NCBI GenBank assembly: GCA_015227615.1
Contig: JAALGZ010000015.1
Location: 831,001 to 895,000 of the forward strand
Direction of reading: 5' to 3'
Origin: Labyrinthula sp. Ha
Lineage: Eukaryota > Sar > Bigyra > Labyrinthulida > Labyrinthulaceae
DNA length: 64,000 bases
Positions within the stretch are counted from its first letter, which is position 1. The number at the start of each line of letters is the position of its first letter. Both the position numbers and the translations under genes were made by a program. Positions 1 through 13,800 of this stretch are shown here, in pieces. Below the pieces are notes generated by a model. It did not search any database and was not told the origin of the DNA. It saw only the letters and a program-made list of their open reading frames with translations.

Positions 1-3000
1 TTAGCCATTAATGAGATTACATTTTTTTACCATTGGTATTTCATTTATCAGGTTAGACTCAGCAGAGAACTTTCTCTATTATAGATCACGCTATTGAACA
101 CCCGGTAGCACAATAAGAACTCCTGTTATACTAGATTTATTCATTTAAAAATAGATAACTCATCCATAAGGTGTAGTAGTATATTGAACTTAATTATTGT
201 ATAATAGTTCTATTAACCGCAACTTGACATAATCTAGAGTTTCCATAAGTAATTTAATTAATATGGTCTTTAAGGTATCCTATCTGTTGAATGAAAAAAT
301 TTCCTGAGTTAAGATTTTGGCTTAATATATAGTATAATGATATAGTATTTTTTTTCTATTTTTCAATTATTTAGCCTTAATTTTAAATTTTACCTTAGCA
401 AATTCTTTGACAGAGATATTAAGTATTTAGGTGTTGGATTAAGTTTAGGAAGATTAATTTTCATGAAATTATCTAGATCATCGAGCCCAAGATGGCAATT
501 TCCTTAGATTTTGGTCTATTATAAGTTTGCAGGTCTCTAGTTCTGACAATTTCTAACCCTTCTATTCTCATTAACCGACCTCTTTTCATATAGATTATTA
601 TATGTATTTTATACAGCATATTCAATCAACGACACATCTTCCTCAGATTTAACTCACAATTTATTCTTCAACTTTTCTTGTTTTATTCCCAAGATTTTTG
701 TATTGTTGCCGTTAATTTAGATTTCATTCCTTTGCAAGGTTGTAAATGCTATATCTCTACTTACCCATCACACACTCAGCTATTTTTTCTCAAACACACA
801 AATTTTACAACTGGTGTCCACAGAAACAAACAGCTTGACCTAATTTAACCCTTAATTTCTAAAATTTAAGCTAAAAACTTTCTGTTTCATCAAATAATTA
901 TTTTTATTATATTTTTTTATTTTAAGAAGCAAAATGACATAGTACTGCAAATCAGAAAACTGAAGATAGTTCATGGATAAATCGACAATATTTTGTATGG
1001 TCTCTGTGCAATGAATCCAATCATCTTTAAATCCCACATATTTATTTTTTCAGAGCATGGGGCTGTTCAGGTTACATATAGTTACTAACTGTATTTAATT
1101 GTAAGGATGTATTATCTCATCAAACCCAATTTATTTTTAATAATAAATTTAGTACTACTTGACCAAAGTTGTTGTTTTCGACAGGTATCTGTTATAACAA
1201 TTCAATCATAATATTCTTTTATAGATTGTTAAAATGTATTTTCATTAGATATCCGCTTACTATTTATTTGTTAATTGAACTATTCAAGTAAAATTACACT
1301 TCGCTCCCCATTTATTAGACCAAGAAACTGATACGCAAATTCTTTCAAAGACATTTCTAATCTGTGCGAGGCCTCTATGTAATTTTGGACATAGCTAACG
1401 ACTAGGTGTAAAGTCCATAAGTTATCTCACTGAGATACCAATAAATTTTATTCTAAGGTAAGACAAGCTATGTGCGATTCGAGAAGTCTCAAGAAAATCG
1501 TTTATATAAAACTTAAATTCAGAAATTCTGCGACAATTCTGAAAAATTTTCACATAACTTTTCGGTTTATTTTAAAACAAGTTTTCAAAGCTTCTTAAAA
1601 CCTTGAAAAAACTATGTTAAGTATTGTTTAAAAGACTATATTATCCACCGTATATTCTATTCAAGGTTTGTCTACCAAGTAAGCTTAAACACCAGAGTTC
1701 TTTTAAAAAGACTCCACCTTTTTAAACCAATAAAATGTTCTAAAACCAACAATATTTTTCATTTTGTGTGAAAATAGCATACAAGTAATTTCTAAATACT
1801 AAGATGACCTCAAATAGAGCGTGTCCCCGATTTATAGACGAGGCTCTCAAAACTTCTTAAATATATAGCCTTATGTAATATTTTACAGTCATTCTCAGCC
1901 GTTCAAAAAAATCTCAGGGTTCGTTAAAAATCTAGGCGAGATCTCATGTCATATTTTTATCTCTGGTAAGCGATGTGGACTTATTCTGGTTCCGAAAATA
2001 GAATAGGAAAGAAATATATCTATGACCTTGGGGGTACACAATAGGTTTTATATATTTCACTGACAAAAACTAAGCATGTTGATATAGTGTCAAGACCCTT
2101 ATATAGCAGTTGTTTTCAGGTCCCTGTATTTTTTTTTGTTTCATCATGAATTTATAGTCTAGACAATTCTTGAATTTTTGATGGGGGAGAAAAAGCCCTT
2201 GGTCATAAACACGAGAACTATTTCTTGACAAAATCTTTATTTTCTATTGGTAATCTCTCGCATCATTGTGAATGCTACAAGTATTTTGTGTATTTAGTCA
2301 ACATCAAACATTCTGGGACATTGGATGGCATTATCTAAACAGGCGTCAGATCTTTTAAATTATATTCCCTATAATATATTATAATTAGTCTATGGTTGCT
2401 CAATCGTCTTGCCGCTAATCTCTTCTTTCTTATCTATTTGAGCTAGATCAAAACCTAAGAAAATGCTTTGAGTTCATTTTTGAACGAAAGCAAATATAGC
2501 GATATTATAATTATAAATGTATGTCTCTTATCCCTTAGGATCAAGTTGTCTTACCCTTTTTTCGCATTGGCATAAGAAATGTGATGATAAAATAACAATC
2601 ACAATAATTTAGCCTGGATGTTTCTGGGAGGTAGAGGATATGCAGTCAGAATATCATTATGCGTGATAGTAAGCCTCAACCAGCCACAACACATTTACCT
2701 ATCAAACAATCACAGGACTATAAAGCTATTACAATTATCTCTCTGAATACTGATTGCGCAAAAACATAATATATTTCTTTTGAGTAAAATACCCTAATTA
2801 GTAATGAAATGCTCTTACATCGCAGAAATTAGGTAGCAAACGAGTGCGATATATTTTATATATGCTCATCCAGTAAACTGGATATTTCAGTCGAATTTGG
2901 TTGGGCTTTACCGACTGCTTACCCTGAAATAACTCAATTTAGATAAAAACTTAAAAAGAGCATCAAATTAGAAACGAATTAGATCAACGGCCTGTAGAAT

Positions 3001-4591
3001 CACTTTATTAACAAATTTACATGAAATTTCATAAAAAATAATCAAAAATATATCAAAACAATAAAAATTCTTTGAATTAGATACAAACCAATTGAAAAAA
3101 AAATCGAAAACATAAAATAAGACACCAAAGAAGATTTTCACCAATGTGTGAACGAAGATATCTTTAAACTTCCATCAACAAACAACTTAAAAAACCAATA
3201 CTTCAGAAAATTTAATGTAACTGTAAAGAAAGCAATAAGAATTGGGTTTCATTTGTAAAATATGGATAGTTTTGTGTAATGTTTTCCATGCGGACGTAGA
3301 TGGTTTTCACAATGAGGATAAATTTTGGAGAACCATGACTCCTATAGAATCGAAGATATTCAAGATGGTAAGAGCAATGGTTCAATGACCAAGAGGCTTG
3401 GTTAGATCTTCAAGCAAATATAACCGGCACAGAAATTACAAGAAATGCCATTCATTGATCATTTATCAGGTAGAAAATATAACAGAAATGAAGTACTAGT
3501 CTGAAACTACCATTCACATGAAGTATGGGATCTTTATAATTATAATAAAGATTGAAAATATTCAAAGAATATTTACAATGTATCCAAACAGGGATAAAAC
3601 CAGCATTACAGAAACTTAAATCTAGCATTGTCGAAGTTACTTTGAAGCTTTCAATAAATCTCATTAAAGCCAAAAGAAAATTTATGAAAAAGTTGAAATT
3701 CTTATAAATTTAAAGTCCTCAGGTGACGTAAATACCCTAAGTTTGAAAACTAAAGATGATAACTTAATAATAGAATGCTTGTAATAAGTTACTTAAGAAA
3801 ATGATACGAAGCAAAGTGGATTCAAAAAATAAGTTTTTATTTTTCAACTTAAATTACCATATTCTTGTAAAACAGGGAAATTATAAACTTTCAACCAACA
3901 ACAGACCCTATCCTTTCTTAAGATTTCTAATAAATTTATTATTACACGAATAAGTAGAAGATAAAAATATCTTGAAAAGATGGGTGTGTAGCGACCTGCC
4001 TGTGCTTAAGCAAAATACAGCAGTAATGCAAAAAAATCAAATTATCTTTAACAACTATTAGCTCAATAAGATTGAAACCCGAAAATTGTTAAGCTTTATT
4101 ATAAACTTGGTGAAGTTTTTTTTTAATCTTGGGAAGATTAATCCTTGATGTGAGATCAAGAGAAACAAGAGTTTCTGTTTTTTTTTTCATTATTTTTCTT
4201 TGATTTTGAAATTATATATTGAAACTCAACTCGAGGTTGAAATTCGCCTTAATTACCGGAGCATAGTAAGCAGGGCACTGTAAGGCGACTTCTTCTCTTA
4301 CATTCTATTATTTATTGCACTCGAATCAATGTTTATACTATAGAAAAGATTAGTACCTTAATCTTTTCAAGAACAGTTCTCCATCAGAGACATATTTAAA
4401 TTCAATGATAGCTTTTGTATGCTTATCAATCATAATATAAATTAAATCATCTTATTGAATTTTCAAAATAGTTCTCATAACTTCCCAACCTAAGACTAAG
4501 ACGTTTGGAAATTGAAACTATTGAGAACTGTCAGAAAAAGAAACTCTTGAAATAAACTTCTTGAATATTTTGGTTCAACTGCGGTTTCCCA
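1..4591. other. AT-rich gene desert
   Basis: I see no supportable gene here. Open frames are short, start with non-ATG codons or lack any family resemblance. Homopolymer and AT-dinucleotide runs are frequent, but there is no clear tandem array. AACGG/CCGTT words occur only thinly (about 709, 1899 and 2986). Short protein-like runs around 3.1-3.7 kb are within what chance gives at this base composition. Confidence 0.6.
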
Positions 4592-6123
4592 ATGGTATCT
4601 GTGTCTCTTGTTCCTAGAACTTTCTTTCTAACTATACCCTTGTAGAAAATAGAACACAAAGTTTTGAACCTGGGATAACATATTTGGGGGACAGAAAGGG
4701 TACTACTGTTATCACTATTGCTGGGGACAGTCCCTTGATAAGATCAACCCAATAGAAGAAGGACACGTCAACTATTCTGGGAGTCACTTAATTAAGCAAG
4801 AGCGTTATTTACCTCCGACATGTTCAAATAGCAATGGCTGTAACTCTAAATGATGTTGAGGCTCAAGTCAAATCTGTTGAATAAATTCTGAAACAATTAA
4901 AACTGATACTACGAACGATCACGCTGATATTCAGAAGAAAGAGGAGTATGATGGCGGTGATATTATTTTTCAAAGTGCACTATGAGAGTGAGGTGTTGAA
5001 TCTAAAAAATAGAGACATTCGCAAAGCACTGAATCAATTCTAATGTCATATCAAACTTGCTCTTCTTGAGCCTAAACAAAAAGAGACCACTCGAATATAC
5101 CATTAATACAGGCATTATAAAGGCCAGAATAAGAAAATTCTAAGAGTAGTAGATAAAAGATGATATAAGCAGCTAGAGGGCTTTAGAGAAGGCAATAACA
5201 AAGGAACTTGAGCCTTACAATGACTATATTACAACCTGAATGACACCTCTTTCCTCATGAAACAAATGTAGCTAATGGGTTGGAAGCAAATCTGGGTAAA
5301 TTTGAGCCCTGTTCCCTTTTCTCTGCCATCACCAGGATATAATAGCCCATCCGCACCTGGAAATAACAGAAACAATGATATCACACCTGTAAACCCCAGG
5401 AACACGGCTCAAAACAATTTAGTCAATCCACCTACATACTTCCTATATACCCTTGAAAAAGCTTCGAATTAAATCATCATCCTAGATGCCCAAGTGTTGA
5501 TATTACTTAGGGTTCTATTAATATACCTAAATTACCTCGTACATCATGACGAAAAGCACCAGATAATCCTAATATTTTGAAAGGGACACCTCAACTATCT
5601 CAATAACAGACCTTGCAACCTTTTCTTTTTTATTTGAAACTTTTAATATTACATACCCATTATTTCAATACATTACATGTTTTTCTTAGTAATTTTTCAA
5701 TTTGCATTCAGATGATTCCCAAGTTCTGGTAGATCAGATTTCATTAATGAGTATACCGCCAAAACTATCATGATTATATCAGTAGAGTCTCACAATTACA
5801 CTGTCAATCTAAGCTTAGCGACAGAATAAACCCGAAACGGGAAACATTTCTTGTGATGTATTAATCGATCTCGATTCATAAACTAAGTGCATGTGCGGAT
5901 AATCAAATGTAGTACCTTACTGGCACCTTAACTATTAACTATGAGCAGAGTTGATCAAGAATACATAGAGCTTACCTTTCTATTTAAAAGGGTTCATGTT
6001 TTGGGGCATATAAAGGGAATAGCACCAGTGACTCTACTATTAGATGAAGCTAACACCTATTTTCGTGAAATAGCGCTTTCTGTTCATTATGTTTGCATTC
6101 TAGTTCATCGGGTTTTCGGCTAG
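4592..6123 (+). mobile_element. Possible decayed LTR retrotransposon remnant
   Basis: This stretch is richer in G+C than the surrounding desert. It begins with a word resembling a primer-binding site for initiator-Met tRNA (TGGTATC at 4592). A leader follows, then an ATG near 4832 opening a gag-like frame, and a proline/asparagine-rich stretch around 5275-5470 that would suit the end of a gag region. Near 5850 a short hydrophobic-Asp-Ser stretch faintly recalls a retroelement protease. I could not find matching terminal repeats, reverse transcriptase or integrase. If it is an element it is old and heavily broken, with many breaks. Gypsy/Copia assignment is not possible from what is visible, and chance resemblance remains likely. 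Confidence 0.22.
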
Positions 6124-6181
6124 ATATAGCAAAACATAAAACTTTTAAATATCGAAAACTACTTATAACTGGATGTACACA

Positions 6182-7704
6182 CTATAATTTTGAACTTCCG
6201 AGTCGCCATTCCTGGATATTGCATCCTTGGTTAACTAGACTGTCAGGCTCAATCTGAGAAGGAAAACCTTTCCAGCAGGACTGGTAGTTTGCATCCCGCA
6301 AACCAGATCTCAACATCTTAGACGATACTTGCAACTGGTAACACGTTTCGAACATGAATGCAAGACCCCCATCAAAGAACACTGGGTTCCTTGTGTCATC
6401 CTTCCTTGCTCTTTTCGTTGTTTCCCAATCTGGTCCATGTGCAGTCATGCAAGAGTGCAAAGATGTTCCACCAGGAACAAATCCTTTACCATCACTTTCG
6501 GATTTCGCATCATAACTTCCATAGATTAGGCCCATGAATTCCGTCATTGTGTTTCTATGGAACCATGGAGGCCGAAAAGTATGTTCCATTGCCATCCATC
6601 TTGGTGGAAATATTACAAAGTCCAATACAGCTACACCTGGGGTCGCACTTGGGCAAGTTAGAACAGTATAGATACTAGGATCCGGGTGGTCGTAAGTAAC
6701 GCTATTCACACAGCAAAACTTTCTAAGATCATATTTGTACGGAAGATAGTTCCCATGATACGCAAGTACATCAAAGGGAGTATGCTGTTGTTCCGATTCA
6801 AATATATTACCCCCAAATTTAGTAAATAAAGTCCATTTTTCTCGCTTCAGTAGTTGTTTCTTTGCTTCTTGCACGTTATCGAAGGAACTAAGCTTGGGAG
6901 TTAGAAAATCCCTTCTGTTTGCCAAGCCTTGAGATCCGATAGCACCAAGTGCAGGTAATTCAAAATGTCCTTCGAAAATCTCTGCCATGTAACCTCTTCC
7001 AAATTTACATTCTACAAGATCGACACAATACTTCATTCCTCTCTGGATAACTACAATTTCTTTCGGTTCAACTTTGAGTTTTCCAAACTCAGTGTGTACA
7101 ATAAGAGTTCCAACTTGAGGAACTATTAAGAAATCACCATCAGCGTTTACCATCGCACATTTTTTCGTTGACATATCTTTCGAAAAGCAATATGTATAGA
7201 ACTCTACACCACTCTTCATCGATTCTGATCCTGCCTTGCACATTGGAACCACACCTTCCAAGAAAGTTTTTTCGGCTGCTTCTTCTGAAGGGTACCACCT
7301 AAGTTGATTTGGATCTGGTTCAAAGCTTTCTACCTATACGGATAAAATGAACCATAAAATATTTACCCATACCACGGATGATTTCTCATAAAGTATCTTC
7401 TTTGAAGTCGTATTCGCTGCACTTGGGTTAACCTTATACATCCTGCAAAGTCATGCGAAAAGCAATCTACCATGTAAATTGATTCTTTTCGCGAGAAACT
7501 GTGAAAGCAGTTCCGGAAAGAAGCTCTGCCGTTGATCCATAAGGACAAACTATGAGGTAAATATCTTTGGTAAAGGATACTTTGCGGATTGTTTTGCCCC
7601 TAAGCTTAAAAAGACTGAAGAAGTACCTTTGGCAAGGCATCTGGAAGTGCTTCGCTCGAAAAATAGCCATTGAATCCACTGAAATATTCCTCTTCTTGTT
7701 TCAT
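6182..7704 (-). CDS. HGD: Homogentisate 1,2-dioxygenase (5 exons)
   Basis: This enzyme opens the ring of homogentisate to maleylacetoacetate in tyrosine/phenylalanine breakdown. Exons, in transcript order, are 7704-7627, 7599-7581, 7549-7471, 7442-7367 and 7333-6182. The joined frame is 468 codons (467 aa), close to the roughly 445 aa of the family. The N-terminus reads YFSGFNGYFSSEALPDALPK and then, across two introns, GQNNPQICPYG and LLSGTAFT, as in HGD proteins. The Fe(II) ligands are visible as His343 and Glu349 (PPWFHRNTMTEFMG) and His383 (MTAHGPD). Introns are 27, 31, 28 and 33 bp, all GT-AG. The second exon is only 19 nt, yet it is needed to supply the conserved GQNNPQ segment. The gene is divergent from the EML-like gene with 179 bp between the two ATGs. 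The assignment is very secure; the exact first Met is less so. Confidence 0.96.
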
Positions 7705-7883
7705 TGTTAAATTAGACTTTTCTGAGTGAATGCTCACGATGAATTGACCGTTCTTTCATTACATCGGCAATTTCGGAATTTTATCAACAAACTGCAGAAA
7801 TCTTCGAAATCATTTTAAACGGCTAAGTAAACAAGAAATGAACGATACTAGCCGTTAAACAGGATCATCAGCAGAAAAATTAA
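7705..7883. promoter_or_regulatory. Divergent promoter with three MYB-like AACGG sites
   Basis: Only 179 bp separate the start codons of HGD (minus) and the EML-like gene (plus), so this must hold both promoters. It contains CCGTT at 7748-7752, AACGGCTA at 7818-7825 and its inverted counterpart TAGCCGTT at 7849-7856. The last two form an 8-bp inverted repeat with a 23-bp spacer. AACGGCTA fits the AACGGYYA half of the plant MSA/MYB3R element. The site at 7851 is part of a 12-bp word, GCCGTTAAACAG, found again upstream of the methyltransferase gene at 54964. Confidence 0.5.
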
Positions 7884-10800
7884 ATGGGGCAAATTTGCGG
7901 GAAGGCAAAAGCGTTGAAATTCGCTCAACCTTTCTGCAATATGAGCAAAGAGGATGTTTATGACTTGTGGGAAGGATTTCAGGATGTTGCCGAAGGCTTT
8001 GGTTTAAACATCGAAGAGTTTTGTGAAATAATACTGACGTTGCAGGGATCCTTTTTTGCTCATTCCAAGAAAAGTGCAGTTGTTGATTTGGCAGAAATAT
8101 TTTTTCGGGCTATGGATACCGATGGAAATGGACTTATTGATTCATTTGAAACATTTTGTGGCCTTGCAGCTCTAAGCGCGATGTCTAATAAAGACAAACT
8201 CAAGTTTTTTTTTATGCTGTTTGACTTTGATGAAGATAAGAAAATTAATGTTGATGAGATGGTACTCTTACTTCGCTCCATCGTTTATGGCGTAGAAAAG
8301 TTGACTGATTTACATCGACATGTTGACATCCAAATACCAGATGAATTAAGAATTGAAGAGTTTTGTCACGCTTGTTTTAAACTCTTCGATATTGATATGG
8401 AAGATGGGATCCTTGCAAGGGCATGTTTCCTGAAGTTTTGCATTGAAACCCCTGAAATCTATTCTTGGATAACTTTTTTTGATAATTTATCTGATTATAA
8501 TGCACTTCCCACTGCGAAGCAGGAATCTCGCTTCAAGTATGTAGAAGAAGCTGAGATCAGTTATAATGTTAAAAATTTGGGCTCCTTGCAAGACGAACTT
8601 GCTCGTAACCCAAATATCTATGATCTGTTTGTTGTTGGATTCTACAGCTCTTTAGTTAATTCTAACAATGGTTTGCTGTTGAAGAATCGAGCGCTTGGGT
8701 TTTCTCTATCGAAAATTAAATCTGTTCTTAATGGGCTCTTGACGTTTGTTAACCCGGATGACCCTTGTTATGAAACATTAGAGTTGTTAACTCAGGGTAG
8801 AGATTTAGCTCTAACAAAACAGATGGTAAAGGAGAAGTTGACCTTCCTGCACGGAGTGGAGGTACGGTTACAGTGGGTTGTTGGAGTAAACAGCATGAAT
8901 AATTTATTTAACTCTGGAAGTTTGGCGTATGTAGGTAGAAAGGTTCCACAAGAGATAGCATACGCGGCTGGTAATAAATTGATTGTGCATGACACAGTTG
9001 CCAATGTTCAGAGAATTTACACTGGCTGTAAGAATTACATTTCGTGCATGACCTTTTGCTCAATGACCAACTTGGTTGCCGTGGGGGAGAGGGCATATTT
9101 TCCTAGCATCTACTTTGTAGACACGGAATCTCTGCACACTGTTCAATATTTGCCTCATCATCACACTTGCGGTATAAAATGCCTTGATTTTTCTCAGGAT
9201 GGCAAGTATCTCCTGTCGGTGGGCATGGATGATACAAGAACAGTTTCAGTTTTTCACGTATTAAAAGGAGATAGAATTTTTTGTAAGAAATCTTCAGCCT
9301 CTGGTATAATATTAGACGCTAAGTTCCAACCTTGTGAATCTGGATTTGCACCACACTTTGTTACATGTGGAGTAAACCATGTCCATTTCTGGAAATTTAG
9401 AGACCAAGCAAGTGAGAAAAAAAGTGTGTTAAATAGGTATGGTAGCGTTGACGTTTTTTTTTGTATAAGTAGTGTGTCGTTGAATAGGAAGGGAAATACT
9501 GAGTCACGGAAAAGAACCCTTTGTGGTTCGCTTAGTGGACTTGTTTTCGTGTTCAATGAAGAGCGCAGCCTCCTGCGAACAATTCGCTGCCATGACTCTG
9601 TAATTACCAAAATTGTGTATTTGAAAGAGCGTAATGAGTTTGTTTCTGTAGGGTTTGATGGGAAAGCACGTTTTATGAGCGCAGAGTTAGAAAAGATAAA
9701 GGCCTTTGATGTTGTAGCATACGGATGTAACTCAGCTCTAATCTGTGATGTTGTTGCTACCGAAAACGAGCAAAAGATTGCTTTGGTATATTCATCAGGT
9801 GTATTGTGCGAAGTAAGCGTTGAAGATGGAACACAAAGTGCAGCTGGACCTATTCAACAATGCTGCGGTATTGGTTTAGAGCCAACAGTGAACTTATTTT
9901 CTGCAGACTCCTTTACAAAGTTGACTAATTTGGAAAGTTCACACAACTTCTCAGCTATGGCGATTCATCCTGAAAAAAGTGAGTTTTTTCTTGCTGCAAA
10001 TGACTACTATTTGAGGAAGTTTGATTTTCAATCGCACTCTCCATTAAAGGCTAGGAAATATGATTATTGTTTTAAGTGTTTATGCTATACAGTTAACGGC
10101 TGTTTTATAGTTGCAGGGGTTGGAGAAACCTCATCTTATAACGTTGGGAGCGAGAATACTTCGACTCATAGTGGGGCATACATCGTTATCAGTGGCGAAA
10201 CGATGATCCCAGTCTTGCAAGCCCGAGACACAACCAAGGCCTTGAATGATATTCAACTCTCCCCTGATGGAAAATGGATGGCAGCGGCCGGTGAAGATTC
10301 TTTCATTTATCTATATACGGTTAAGGAGGAGACAAAAACCCGCGAGAAAAACCTCATCTTTGAACTAGAAGCGAAGATAAAAGGTCACAAGAACCCTGTT
10401 GTCAGTGTTGAGTTTTCTAAGGACTCCTTGTTTATCCGTTCACTAGGTCAGAAAAAGACGCTCTTATTTCATGACGTTAACTCCATCGGTAGTGTTAAAC
10501 CAGAGCTCGTGAAATTTGCAGAGTTTCATCAACCTCACGCGAAGAGGGTATCTGAAATTGCGAGCTTTTACAAAAAAGAGCGTACAATTATACAACGAAA
10601 TGGTTATGATGAGTTCCAAGTTTCTAGCTGCTTTTTCTCCAGCTTTGGTACTGATTTTACAAGCTCGATTATTGATCCAGGAAACAACTTTTTGTTCCTG
10701 GGTGAGCATTCTGGCGCTGTTCGCTTATATAACGTTTTTCCTGGGCATGAGCATTTGTCAAAACTGATAGAGTTACATTCATCACAAACCAGCAATATAC

Positions 10801-13800
10801 TGTATGCACCAAACTTCCAGCAATTGTTTAGTCAAGAAAATAGTGGCACAATCTATTTATTCAGAGTTCAATACAGAACTGAGGAACAAGGTGAGCATAC
10901 TTCCTTTTTTGACGAAGTCAACATTTTATCGATTGTGGAAGATGAGAGGCAGAGTGAGGATGATCAGAAAATAATACTTCAGCTTGAACACCAACTTCGT
11001 CTGTTCTTAGAATCGAAAGTAATATCTTCATGGAATGAGAACAAAAGAAAGTTAATTGAACTCAGTCTTACTTCCGACTTGAGCGCTTCATCCAGACTAG
11101 TTAACAAATTTGCGATGGCAAATATCCCTACCAAAAATCCTTGGGGTTTAGCAGAGGCTTCGAATGATCTGAATGGAGAACCATGGTTAAAGAGTATTGT
11201 TAAACCTACTGCATTGGCGAACCCGGATTTTAGTGATTTGCGGGGAACCGCCTTTACTGAAAATTACATCTATGGGCCAACTCTTCTTTATGGTACACCA
11301 CTCTTTTACTTAGATACTAACGAGATTTGCTATTGCAGTGGGCGGTATATCATTCTTCATCAATATAATAGGCTTATAAATAAGTTAGGCGAGGCGTCGG
11401 TCACCTCTACACAAAGAGTATTTTGGGGTCATAAGGAATTGTGTACAGCACTTGAGTATCATAAGAAGACCTCCCTAACATTAAGCGCAGACTTTTCAGT
11501 AGAACACGGTTGTGATTTACTCGTTTGGGATATTTACTCACTCGAAGTGAAGATGACCCATTTTTTCCTGTCATCAGTACCTATTGTTCAGATTAAGTGT
11601 GCTCCAACATCTACCGTTGGTATAGTTCGCTTTGATGATATATGCCAAACTATAATTGTGTATGATTTTTCCATAGGGCTTTCGTTACATAAATGCAGTC
11701 ATGGTGTTGGTGACATATTGCAGTGCAAGTTCACCCCATCGTTAAAGGGGTTCATTGTTGCTGATTGTTCTGGAATATCTTATTATGGGTTGGAACAAGT
11801 CAAACAGAATCCCCTACTCGAGTGTTTACAAATACAGCGCCAACAGAATAGGCTTAACTCCTATGTGCAAAAATGTTATGATTTTTGTTACTTAAGTTCC
11901 ACTATCCTCTGTGGCATGGAATCAGGTGAAATATATGTGTCTCAATTAGTCGAAGAGTTTCATAATAATGGTGAGGGAACTTTTTACCTTACATTTGAGC
12001 AAAGTTTTTTTGCCCATGGTTCTGCGGTAACTACTACACAGATCGCAAATGGAGCCTTGTTAACTGGCTCCACAGATGGAAAAGTGAAATTGTGGTCAAC
12101 CAAGTTTGAAGAAATTTATTCATATGACTGCAACAAAATCAACTTGCAAGATACTGTTTGTACCCTCTTCCAAAACCATTTAGATAGTGGGGTTTCGAAT
12201 GAGGTGTTGGAGATTATTAGCCTTGTATGGGTAGAGGAGAATAACATCATGTACTGTCTCATACGTACGCAGTTGGCTGTCGCCTTACTACAAATCAATT
12301 TAGGCTCAGGAATTGTCACAAATCCTTCGGAAAAAAACACACAAAAAGACTATAAGAATGTGAGCTTGATAACAGAAGCCACACTCAATACTAAAGTATA
12401 TGCTATGGCAGTCAGCCCAGATAGCTTAGTCTTTGCCGTGATAGGGGAAACTCCAATTGTTCGTGTATACGACATTACGGCACAAACCTGCGTTAAGGCG
12501 ATGAAGCTACCGTTGGGATCCAGCTGTTTATCCTTCTCCCCGTGTGGTAACTTTCTGGCCGTCGGCTTAGGAACAAATCCAAATGATGAGTCAACTCGTC
12601 CAAGCAGGTATGAAATGGCTTTAGACAGTAACAGGATGCACCTGCATTCGCAGTTAAAACTTTCTGGAGGGTTTGTTGTTCTACGTAATGTGAACTTAGG
12701 AAATGATATATTAGAGATTCGTCATGAGGGTAGAGATGCGAAGAAATATCTCACAGCGTTACAATACTCCCCCAACGGCAATTTGTTAGTGTGTGGAAGT
12801 TTTGAGAATAAACTCTATATATATGATGTGAATAATGAATACACGCTACAGAATACAGCGGAGTTATATACTTCCTACATTCAGAAAATGGACTTTAGCA
12901 ATTGCGGAAAGTTTCTCAGGGTCAATACAAATCTAAAAGAGCTTATTTTTTTCTCTCTTGATACAAATACAGTAGAGAAATGTAATGAATACTCGTTAAA
13001 AGATACCTCATTTTGTAGTGAATCTTGCCAACTGCAATATGGTTACAATGGGCTTCACAACAACAGTGTTCAAAAGACTTGGATGTTAAATAGAAGTTCT
13101 GCTTGTCAAAAGGAATTTTCAATTTCAGTAAGCGACAAGAGTAAGACGACGGCATTGGTAGCCTTTGTTGATTCGTATGGTTCTCTGAGAATAACAGAGT
13201 TTCCCTCTGTTGGGGCTCAAGAGAGACAGGAGTATGGTTACCCACCATGTCTGCTTTATTCAAGTCTCTTAGTTCCTAATGTTCGAGTTTTCAGTGATAG
13301 ACCGACCTCCTGTCATTTCAGTTGCGACTCACAATTCTTGTTGTTGCTAGGGGATTCGAACCTTGTACAGCAACTGAAACTAGTAAAAGAGCCATCGCTG
13401 CTCCTTGAAAATTCCCTTTCGATTTACCAAGATAAAACTGATGAGATTGGGAAGGCGACTTCTTTCATAGAACAAGTTGCTTTTGATTATTGGAAGTTGC
13501 AGTATCAAGATCAAAAAATGCTGTACGCTCTAAGTACTTATAATATTTGTGCAGGCGTCCCAACTAGGCCGTGGTTTAAATCGATAGTCCAGCGGAGTCC
13601 GATCAATGAAACTGATCCAGAGTTGGAAGCTAAATTTAGCGACTCTACTCCGCTCTCGCTGTCTACCCAAAAGCCAGAAGCTGAGCTTGAATTAGAATTC
13701 CTCTTTGGTTCACGGTTTCTTGATACTCAAAATGGCTTGACAACTATTCAGGGTAAGAAGGTGGTATATTCTTCAGGATGTCACTGTGTAGTACTTAATA

